A DNA stretch of 64,000 nt from Rhyacophila brunnea (Eukaryota; Arthropoda; Insecta; Trichoptera; Rhyacophilidae). The notes below the pieces were generated by a model that saw only the letters and a list, made by a program, of their open reading frames with translations, ran no database searches and was not told the DNA's origin. The DNA is taken from contig JAGYXB010000160.1 in NCBI GenBank assembly GCA_022495005.1, positions 434,001 through 498,000 of the forward strand, given 5' to 3'. The first letter of the stretch is position 1. Every line of letters starts with the position of its first letter. Both the position numbers and the translations under genes were made by a program. Positions 55,782 through 64,000 of this stretch are shown here, one piece after another.

Positions 55782-55786
55782 TTGTA

Positions 55787-57182
55787 GGGTTCTAATGCAA
55801 AAGTGACTATTTCCAAAATTGACGAAAATGAGTTAAGTATGCACGTTATACAGTTATTTTCATATGATTTTGCTGTTTGAAAATTGCGATTTTTTTCAAA
55901 ACGAACTATTTCTAGTATGAACATTATTCTGTTTTATTTCAAAATTGACTATTTGTGTTTGTAGCCAAAACTGACTATTTTCCATTAAACTACAACACTA
56001 AGAGCGCGCGATTTATTCCATAGTGCACTAATTCCATAGAAAAAAGATTTCCTTCAAAATTCACTAATTCCTCGTTTATGAAACGTCAGATTCATAAAAG
56101 CATTGTTCGAAATTTTATTTGTCTTCGTTCATTCGTCAGTAAAAGTGTTTTTTAATTTAGTAGAATGGCAAGCCATAGTGACCAAGGTATTAACAATGAT
56201 GAAATCATTTCGTATTATGCATTGGATGTTTGGTTGGAGAAAGTTACACAATATAAAATATGAACATAACCTTACTTTTCGACAGTGCTCAATTAATTAC
56301 GTCTAATAATGAACCGATTGTTATTCTGCCACCAATATCAAATACAAATAAGAGTGAATCGGAGTTTTAAAAAAATACTGTACATTGAAAGTGTATGGCA
56401 AAAATTTAAATTTTTTTGATTACAAATCTGCAATAAAACCTTTTCTGAATAAGTTTCCTTTCAAAATCACAGAACATTAAGTGATGACTTATATTAAAGG
56501 GGAAAAGTCGACTGTTGGTGTTTCACAGACGTATGCTCGGTCTTTTGTTGGAGCTACGATTTTAAAAAGAAACAAAACTACATATGACTACCGATACTAC
56601 TCAAATATTGAATAAAATAAGCCATGTTAAGAGGTTAAAATAGATGATGTCATGATGTCATGAAGCTAATGAAGTTCTTCACCACCCTCCAAATGCAAAC
56701 TAATTTTATGATGACATCGTGGCTTGCGCCAAATGACATTGGACTACCTGAGACAGAAGACGAAGATTAATTATTTTATTTTCATCATAATTTAGCCATT
56801 TTTTAATTTTTGTATTTTTCCTAATAAATCCATATAACTTACCCTTGTAATTTTTGTGTTCTTATTTTACTAACAACTGTCTCTATTAAATTCCAAAATG
56901 TTAACATACTATGAGCATGCGAAATCTTATATTCCAAAACCGACTATTTCCTGGAAATAGTCAGTTTTGGAAAAATTCGAAATGAAAAAAATGGTTTTTC
57001 TTTAATAACTATAAATACGTTTGATGGACTGGTCTTGTTTTTTTAGGAAATATAAAAAATTACTCTACCTATCACAATGTCTTTAAATTGAATGTGCATT
57101 TTAATTCTAAAGGTCTCTCATAGAAAATGTTGATTCCTGAAAAAGTGCAAAAATGGAAATAGTCACTTTTGCATTAGAACCC
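55787..57182. mobile_element. 1.4-kb TA-flanked transposon with perfect 28-bp TIRs
   Basis: Both termini begin GGGTTCTAATGCAAAAGTGA and continue CTATTTCC, identical over 28 bp when inverted. TA flanks at 55785-55786 and 57183-57184 suggest a TA-duplicating superfamily (Tc1/mariner-like), though the two bases could be chance. The motif GACTATTT is repeated in the subterminal regions (about 55807, 55947, 55974, 56942 and inverted at 56955 and 57157). A broken ORF lies between (56165-56771). Perfect termini with a degraded ORF suggest mobilisation by an enzyme in trans or fairly recent insertion. Confidence 0.85.
56165..56771 (+). pseudogene. Broken ORF of unknown protein inside the 1.4-kb element
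   Basis: Pieces on the + strand: MASHSDQGINNDEIISYYAL then DVWLEKVTQYKI and stop; GEKSTVGVSQTYARSFVGAT then ILKRNKTTYDYRYYSNIE; and a terminal APNDIGLPETEDED before a stop. The pieces lie in different frames and together resemble a decayed protein of about 200 residues with an acidic C-terminus. I do not recognise a transposase signature. Confidence 0.4.
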
Positions 57183-57184
57183 TA

Positions 57185-57694
57185 CAATTTATCTACTCAT
57201 TTTATACTCCTCGAAATAACTTGTTTTATTTAAATTTATCTAATAAGTTAATTAGTTTATTCGTTTAATTAACTAATTGATTAATCTTACTTGTTAAATC
57301 TATTTAATAATTTGTATGATTAATTTAACTGCAGGTAATATTTTACTCCTGTTCCTATGCTGTTATGTTTAATTTTAATTTTTATAAATTTTTGTATGTT
57401 ATTTTTGTATGTTATTTTTTGTTGAAACATAAAGTTTTTTTATTAATGTAGTTAGTTGCTTTTTATTTTATTTATTCCTTCCTGTCTTCAATGTTTTCTT
57501 TTTGCGAGTTGCTGTACACATGTCACAGTCATGCCATGGTAACGTATTTTATTTTTACCTGAATAATTCTGTGGTTTTTAGCTTAAGTCAGTTTGATTGC
57601 AGCTGAGATAATTGGTTTTGAAATAAAGCAGTTTTAAAAATATTCTATATAATTATAATATATATGTTAATTGGATCCTTTTATTTATTTCTCC
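57185..57694. other. AT-rich DNA, nothing recognised
   Basis: No feature could be supported. Confidence 0.4.
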
Positions 57695-57778
57695 ATTTCT
57701 CGTAAAACAAAATCTGTTAATACAAACTTCCACCTCTGTGGAGGCCCATGCGATCCTATTAGGATCGGACATGGTCGA
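57695..57778 (+). mobile_element. SINE family A tail fragment
   Basis: CATTTCTCGTAAAACAAAAT, CCACCTCTGTGGAGGCCCAT and ATCCTATTAGGATCGGACAT are the family tail in order. The head is missing (5'-truncated). Confidence 0.75.
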
Positions 57779-58779
57779 ATAAGCTTTTCATATTGTGTTA
57801 TATTCAATATTTTATAAGAAATTTTACTTAGAGTTAAAAACTATTTTCTTAATTCAAGCTATTTTCTACAAATTAAAACTTCGATTTATTTTGCTAATCT
57901 ATGATACACAAAATAAGCACAATTCTTTACACGCATTGGCATTCAAATCTTAATTATGTAAAAATGTGACTTAAGAGCTTTTACCATGCAACCACAGAAT
58001 TAATAATGCAGTTTTTTTTTCTTCATAATTTGCAATTTGTATTATATTTTTATATTTTATGTGAGTGCTTTTTTGATGTCACAAATTATTTGTGTTTTTG
58101 TAATTTTAGAGTAAATGTTTTTGTTTTGCTTTCAACTTTAATTAAATTAATATATTATTACACATACTCACGCACACATACACAAGGTTTCCAAATCATA
58201 AATCCGCACAATGGTCATCACGGCACGGACAATCGAAAAGCCGTGTCTAGATTTATCTAGATCATTTTTCATTCGCTGTTATGAAAATGGCCGTTTATCG
58301 TGATGGAATTGTTAGACCATGTATTTCCATTATTTGTACGTATGCAATTGGCCGTACGACATTTCTTCGTGAGCAGTTGTCCTTGAAATATGTGTTCGTA
58401 TTGCATTTAATCAAATGACTAGTTGTTCGCTGTACGTATATTACAAAATGCGGCGCTAGTTTACAAACACTAATGATCCAATTAGATTGAATACAAATTT
58501 TATGAGATGTTTTTATTGGTTTTAAATACTTTAATGATGAAACTATATAAATATATACGACATCATTGTAATTCTAATTTAGTTACACGCCCTTTTCTTC
58601 TGTCTTTTCGATAGTTCTATTACGTATTTTTAATAGTTTTATTTTAACATGAATATTATAGGTTAGCCAAAATAACAATGTTTACTTCAATATAATCGCC
58701 TTACAGTTTACCAATATACCCTACATAACAACCCTACTTAACTGTATCCATTTCTCGAAAATACTTCATGTAGCACTAC
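57779..58779. other. Intergenic DNA with diffuse family U-like strings
   Basis: GGCCGTACGACATTTCTTCG near 58350 recalls family U arms but is too diverged to bound. No gene is seen. Confidence 0.35.
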
Positions 58780-59030
58780 TGTTTGCAAAGAAAAAATATA
58801 CGTACAATAATACTCCACGAAGAAATAATGTTCAACGAACAACTCAACATTCGATTAAATAATGCTATACGAACACAATATGTTTCACGAACAACAGTTC
58901 ACGATGAAGTGCACTACGGTCAATTGTATACGTACAAATTTCTGGACATGGGCCGTAACACAGTTCATTGTGAAATGTTGTATCGGAATAGATGGCCGTA
59001 CAATATTGAAATCAATTCCTTACCTAAATA
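58780..59030. mobile_element. Decayed family U arm
   Basis: GTTCACGATGAAGTGCACTA, TACGTACAAATTTCTGGACA, TGAAATGTTGTATCGGAATA and GATGGCCGTACAAT appear in the same order as the family U end at 402-490, here duplicated and diverged. Confidence 0.55.
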
Positions 59031-59882
59031 AACCACTTACAAATACGTAATAAAACCACCGGAATACAAAAGAAAGACAGAAGACAATAGGTAGGTAAGT
59101 AAATTAGAAATACAATCATATCGTATTTATTTATATCAAATGCTTCGTACCTACCTATCAAATATTTTATCATTATGATAGCGTTATTATCAAACATTTG
59201 ATACCAATAAATATCAAATTAATGTTCTCATTTATTCTGGTAAAGTTGGAACAGTACAGTCTGCAATGCTCCACGAATATCACGTAGTTTTTTATTTATG
59301 TTTATTTAGATTTGACTTGAAGGCTTGAATAATCGTAAGCCATTTCGCTCATTGAAAATCATCTCGTCTGTGATCAAAATTGGGCGCAATGTCTTCCGTG
59401 CGGATAGGTAAGGCCATGCCGGGACAGTGACATCACGCTGCAGTGCGAAACGAATGAAAAAGCCACTCTGCACGTGTGCCAGTGCGACATTTTGAAATTA
59501 TACCTGTGCCCCATATCGAGTGAAATGTGTTGCTTGCCGACACCAGCTGCTTTTTTAAAATTAAAATGTCGCATTCGACCTGTGTTCGAAGGCAAATTAG
59601 GTTACATGTATTTTGTGAATATTAAAAAAAGTATATCGACATATTCGACATGTTGTAGTCGAGATAAGTTTAAATGTGCAACCCGGCTAAGTCTTGGAAC
59701 ATTTTTTTTTCATATGATTTTGGCTTGACTTGAGTTTAGATTGAATGAGATTGTACAGTGTATTTATTTACGTATTTTTTGTTGGATTTTAACCATCTGT
59801 GTGACTTATCGATTTTTTTTAAATATGCGTCTCATATATTATGGAACAGCTCAGTAATTTAATCATGTCGCACCAATTCAGT
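59031..59882. other. Intergenic DNA with a decayed relative of the 35.1-kb MITE
   Basis: AAAATGTCGCATTCGACCTG, TATTTTGTGAATATT, TATTCGACATGTTGTAGTCG and AACCCGGCTAAGTCTTGG between 59560 and 59695 parallel 35410-35547. The other end is not clear. Confidence 0.45.
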
Positions 59883-60104
59883 ACCATATTCGATCCTAAT
59901 AAGATAATAATATGGACCTCCACAGAGTGGAGGTTTGTAATAACAGATTTTGTTTTTGCGAGAAATGGGTGTTAGCCACTTGCTCAAACTATTAGGTCCA
60001 TGCCCTGACTCAAACACAAATTGAAAAACAATATGTGTATTAGCCAGACCCAGGATTCGAACCTGGGACCCACGACGCTTAAACCGCGCGACCATCGTGG
60101 TTCA
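59883..60104 (-). mobile_element. SINE family A, near-complete copy
   Basis: On the - strand: CGATGGTCGCGCGGTTTAAG (A box), GTCCCAGGTTCGAATCCTGG (B box), GTCTGGCTAATACACA, TAGTTTGAGCAAGTGGCTAA, then the tail TTATCTTATTAGGATCGAAT. The B box is intact. Confidence 0.82.
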
Positions 60105-60441
60105 GTACACTCATTTAATAATTTTATATAATAAAAACACACCAAAAATATTGTCAAAAAGGGGATTTTTAATTTAAGAAAATGCGTTAGCTGTAAACGA
60201 CAGAAAATCGATGGAGCATTGTTGATGAAGAAAGGAGGGTAATCAATCTTACTTCTTCGCTAAAAATTAAAGAATTTTGTATAAACTAAAAATTATACCC
60301 ATGAAAAGTCTTTTGAGAATCGCATTAATTACTGTGTAAATTTAATCATCAGTCAAAGAATACAAAGAAATATTTTTGAATTAATGGATGAAGGCTTCCT
60401 CTAATTGTTTTCACTTTAATTATTATATCATGCCTTATAAT
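60105..60441. other. Intergenic DNA, nothing recognised
   Basis: No feature could be supported. Confidence 0.35.
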
Positions 60442-60746
60442 ACCTAGGGTACTGGTTGTCAAAGTTTTCATCTCGCGGCGCCCTTTTGCTCTGAATATTA
60501 TTTTCACGGCGCACTTAAAAGTGCCAATTAGTGGGATGGGTGAGTGAATCAATCCGCTCCAAAATATCATCCCATATTATTATGTATAGTCTCAAATTTT
60601 ATGTTGAGTCATTATTTACTTCTGCTACATTATTTTTTGCTATGTGAAGTGGATAAGAAAGAACAAAGATTCTTTAAATCCTGATAAACAGATACACAGG
60701 CCGTTGGGGGCGCAGTTGAAAAACATATTGACTACAAACAAAAGTT

Positions 60747-61587
60747 GTGTTTTACATTAATACAACATCCATGCTAAAAGATTTATCGCATGCGGAAGAA
60801 GAGCAACTGTTGGAATTAGCTTCAGATAGAATCTTCAAAAACAAATATAAGGAGTGTACTTTAACATCATTCTGGTTGCGAATGCAACATGTGTATCCAG
60901 TTTTAACAGAGAAAGTCCTGAAATACATCTGCCTTTTCCAACTTCATATCTATGTGAAGTTGCTTTTTCAGCATTTTGTAGACATTAAGTCAAAATAATT
61001 ACAAGATAAAAAGAACTTTTTATATACCACGTTTTTATATTTTCTGTTGAATCATATAAACTTGACAATTCTATGTATTAATAATTTAGGACAAGTAAGG
61101 CAATTGTCAACAAATCATTTTTTTGCTATTTTGCAAAGAACAAACAAATATAGAAAACTGAAATATCATTTTGATTTCCACAGTAACGCACGTATATATT
61201 AATAATTTAGTTGCTAGGACCATCCCCTTAGCAACCAACAATAGTGGATCGGATTACGGATTTCTTCCAAAATAACTTTTCATATAAAACAGAATTAGCT
61301 GAAAATGAATTCAATTCTACTTAAAGATGGCTAAAAGTATTAAAAGAATGCATTGGCATCGTGTCCTGGTATATTCTAAAAGTTTCAAATGTCTAGCTAG
61401 TCGGGAAGTTAGTTAAAAATCTATTGCAAGATTTGTACTGGATAAACAACCACCGGACAAACAAGAATACGAGATAAGAAAAACGTGGTAATAAAAAGGA
61501 ACAGGTTTTTGGGTGTGGAACCGCATCTCAGATTAAAATTCACAACCAAGAAACCAAATTATGCTGATCTGTCTCAACGTAAACAAT
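60747..61587 (+). pseudogene. hAT transposase C-terminus split by repeat X
   Basis: The upstream part reads HAEEEQLLELASDRIFKNKY, ECTLTSFWLRMQHVYPVLTE and KVLKYICLFQ. A neighbouring frame then has PFPTSYLCEVAFSAF, and the first frame FVDIKSK. After the X insertion the sequence resumes KRNRFLGVEPHLRLKFTTKK then PNYADLSQRKQF and a stop. Joining IKSK and RNR across X fits the IKSKYRNRL motif of the hAT dimerisation domain. The catalytic DDE core is absent. Confidence 0.82.
60999..61491 (+). mobile_element. Repeat family X, copy 4, inside the transposase relic
   Basis: It runs from TTACAAGATAAAAAGAAC to GAAAAACGTGGTAA and carries TAGTTGCTAGGACCATCCCC and TTGCAAGATTTGTACTGGAT. Its left part includes a local duplication of TTAATAATTTAG. 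It disrupts the transposase frame exactly between IKSK and RNR. Confidence 0.8.
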
Positions 61588-61774
61588 TTTATCGTTCTCA
61601 TTGATTATAATGAATTTTATTTATAATATATCTTTTTTTTTATATATTTTAGTATGAATGAATTTTATTTTTACTTTATTAATATTTTGTTTGTTATAAA
61701 AGTATATGAATTTTTTACGAGGGGTACTCAGTGTTACGAAAATTATAGAAGGGGTACAATCTCTTTCCGGTAAG
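61492..61774. other. Interior of the hAT element, AT-rich
   Basis: The transposase relic ends at about 61604. Beyond it I see only AT-rich DNA up to a family U-like string (CTCTTTCCGGTAAGAAAGCT) at about 61762-61781. Confidence 0.45.
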
Positions 61775-62036
61775 AAAGCTCACGGTAAACCAGGGAACTG
61801 AAATACCTAACGGGTAAGGTGAAGCAGGCAACCGATCTCGAGTAAGGAAGAATACGGGATAAATCTAAACACGTGTCAAGAATACGTCGAGTTTTAAGCA
61901 TTGACGCTCATTTAATATAGGTGTATTACACACACTATTGCACGTCTATAATGCGTGGGTCATTTTCGTAGGACACTCACACATTCAAAACCCTGCGTCA
62001 AAGATTACTGTATTGGTATAGCCTATCGGATTTCTA
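61775..62036 (-). repeat. Dispersed repeat Q, copy 2
   Basis: It is the inverse of the copy at 50008-50310, sharing ACCGATCTCGAGTAAGG, GATAAATCTAAACACGTGTC, GGACACTCACACATTC and TATAGCCTATCGGA. It retains CCAGGGAACTGAAATACCTA at the left, which extends the family boundary. Confidence 0.6.
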
Positions 62037-62689
62037 TTTTTATTAATCTGTTTCATGAGTACAACCTTTATAACGAGTCTTCTACGTCACAACAGTCGTT
62101 TTTTGAACTAAAACCCGCCCTCCGCATTTACTTTCCCCGCGCTTTAAATTCAATATATTGTGTTCAATATTGCTTGGAGTTTAATAACAATTAAATGCCG
62201 AAACCTTTGCGGAAAAAGACGAAGGCCATTATTTCAAATGTAGAAGTATTACGAGGAGGAGAAACAGAAAAGAAATCTTTTAATTCCTCTTAATGGTGTC
62301 AGAGGTAGAGTATCTGCTGTGACAAGTAAACACGCAAAGAGCACGTCACGTAACAGTATCAGCGCGCAAAAACCAGGTACAAGACTTGCTAAAAAAGTAG
62401 CATTATAACTCCATCTACCTGTACTTATCTCAGATCTTGAACACATATTGAGAACTTTGCCACATTATCTTTTTGAATTCAGATGTTGCAGTGACAGGTT
62501 TAGGGACATGGAGACTTGAGCACTGACTGATTTTGAGGCATCTCAGGACATATATTATGTATATTTTTAAAACCATACTTAAATTCCAATTACCAACGTA
62601 GCTACCTAGTAAAAATTCATTTTTTTTCTTTCCTATAACCACATTCTGTTACTAATAATAACTATAATTGAAAATGTCAGTGATGACCA
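62037..62689. other. Interior of the hAT element, nothing recognised
   Basis: No frame or terminus could be supported. Confidence 0.35.
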
Positions 62690-62697
62690 ACGTTCCC

Positions 62698-63090
62698 TCT
62701 AATTTTTCAATTGAGTGTGCGGATCATGGATCTGAGCAGCGGCGTAACTAGGGTTGGTGTCACCCGTCGCCTGGTGCGGTAAATTTACACCCCCCCCCCC
62801 ACAACTACACACACACATACAATTTTTCATGAAAATTTATTTTTTTAAGGCATTTATTAATTGCAGTGATTTTATATAATAATAACACTAACAACGCTAA
62901 TTTTTTAAGTAAATAAAAATAAAGTTGTACTTCTCTTCCGAGAAATGAGTCGAAGAATTGTGCATGTGATTGTTTCGTGCATTTGAGCAAAACTATAATC
63001 TGGCAAAGGAAACTTTCTTTTACAATATTTTTGTGCGAGGACTGTGCAGGGGATGAAAACATGTGTGCGGACACCTTACAGGAAACATTG
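62698..63090. mobile_element. hAT-type MITE, second copy, perfect 8-bp duplication
   Basis: The left end is CAACGTTCCCTCTAA and the right end inverted is CAATGTTTCCTGTAA. The octamer GTGATGAC flanks both sides exactly (62690-62697 and 63091-63098). Internal TTCCGAGAAATGAGTCGAAG and ATCTGGCAAAGGAAACTTTC match the copy at 1517-1746. It is longer because a foreign block (about 62735-62935), starting CAGCGGCGTAACTAGGGTTG, lies near its left end. Confidence 0.9.
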
Positions 63091-63098
63091 GTGATGAC

Positions 63099-63424
63099 AC
63101 ATAATCAGTGGTTATGTTATAGGCCTCTTTAATTTTAGTTGCATGGGTTTTGTTATGCTTTTGGTAATGTGTTATTCTCAATTTATGAGAAATGCGCATA
63201 TTATTTTTAGGATTTTGGTATAGATACCTAATTAATAATTGTATGACTTGTTTGAACTGTTTTGAGGCCTCTTTTAAATCTTCTGGTGAATCGATTCTTC
63301 GTCAAAGAAAATCACCACATCTAAGATGAGAAAAGTGCACTTTATAAACGATTTTACATTAAGATGTAACATGCATCAGAGCATTGTATTAAAATAAATT
63401 GTCTGAAATTACAATTGTTATTAT
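63099..63424. other. Interior of the hAT element, nothing recognised
   Basis: No frame or terminus could be supported before the right hAT end at 63425-63484. Confidence 0.35.
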
Positions 63425-63492
63425 TGTAAACAGCTTGCGGCGCATCTGCGTATTATTCACAGGCGTACAGTTTGAATGCCACTGATCTAGCG

Positions 63493-64000
63493 GTTCATGA
63501 ATATGAAGCACCTTATACTAGCTGTATACCTGTATTTTTGATCAGTTTGTTCTCACAATATTTACTAATAGAAAGCAATTATAGGTATGTACATAAAATA
63601 TAACAAACAAAATATCATCTGTAGCGCCATTGGAATAAGTATCTACCTAAATGTAAATATGAACAACCCAGATATAACTAAATCAACCAATATAAACTAT
63701 TTTCAATATTATAGCTCGTAGAAAACAGTTCTGTAGGATTTACAATTAAATATTTAACTTTGATTTATAGCGCCTGTACACATGCATGGATTTATTTACA
63801 CCAATAGTGTGTATTTTAAACTATCGCGATAATAACTGTTTACACGTAAAAGTGCCGACTGTATCGCCAATCTCATTCTTCAAGCGTAAGTGAGATGCAA
63901 TGTTGTCATCGTATGGTGTTATTTGACAGGTTGTGGAAATTGGTAAACGTCAAAATTCTCTGCGCGATGTAGTTCGTTTTTCTTCCGACAGGTTTGCCAC
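63493..64000. other. End of window, possible dispersed repeat
   Basis: No gene is seen. CGCCAATCTCATTCTTCAAG at about 63866-63885 recurs inverted near 17375-17400, suggesting a repeat shared with the receptor intron. Confidence 0.4.

Larger units (their letters stand above)
60450..63484. mobile_element. Decayed ~3-kb hAT transposon with nested insertions
   Basis: The left end is TACTGGTTGTCAAAGTTTTC with CTCGCGGCGCCCTTTTGC. The right end inverted is CAGTGGCATTCAAACTGTAC followed by a GCGCCGC-type block. Both resemble the CAGTGGTTCTCAAAC class of hAT ends. Flanks ACCTAGGG (60442-60449) and ATCTAGCG (63485-63492) match at 6 of 8. Inside are transposase relics (60747-61587), repeat X (60999-61491), repeat Q (61775-62036) and a hAT MITE (62698-63090). 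Pairing of the two ends is an inference. Confidence 0.6.

Noticed and set aside
58006..58260. 84-codon Phe-rich ORF
   Set aside because: Low-complexity AT-rich DNA. No conserved motif and no splice or regulatory context.

Overview
The window looks like AT-rich insect nuclear DNA. It has one intron-rich neuropeptide-receptor gene, insect telomere-type (TTAGG)n-like tracts, R1-clade and jockey-like retrotransposons, three tRNA-derived SINE families and many hAT and TA-flanked DNA elements. The AT-rich introns dotted with 'taggtacctacc' strings suggest Lepidoptera to me. That is an impression, and another insect order is not excluded. I saw no bacterial-type operon, CRISPR array, rRNA gene or convincing functional tRNA gene.

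The one host gene I am confident in lies on the + strand between about 9.8 and 43.1 kb. It has five exons (9782-9930, 10622-10727, 15836-16043, 20395-20518, 42851-43070) whose phases join into one 268-codon frame. The frame encodes the end of TM2 to the C-terminus of a class A GPCR of the GnRH/AKH/corazonin superfamily, closest by memory to insect adipokinetic hormone (AKH) or AKH/corazonin-related peptide (ACP) receptors. The first coding exons (N-terminus, TM1, most of TM2) are not visible and probably lie upstream of base 1. One intron uses a GC-AG splice pair. The last intron is 22.3 kb and full of transposon relics.

Region by region: 0-9.7 kb holds nested repeats, including an R1 fragment, a hAT MITE, a TA-flanked MITE with a SINE inside, and a hAT element with transposase remnant carrying a telomere-repeat palindrome and a jockey fragment. 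9.7-43.1 kb is the receptor gene with intronic repeats: foldback families, SINEs, and three hAT elements with recognisable structure. At 40.5-41.9 kb there is an unrecognised 308-codon open frame of unusual composition. 44.3-47.6 kb holds a 5'-truncated, mutated R1-clade non-LTR element on the - strand with a poly(A) tail. 47.7-64 kb holds further repeats, including a 1.4-kb element with perfect 28-bp inverted termini and a decayed ~3-kb hAT element with four later insertions.

The most informative material is the stratigraphy of nested insertions. Several elements have target-site duplications and terminal inverted repeats readable directly, which gives relative ages. Coordinates of decayed repeats are approximate, since no alignment was run.
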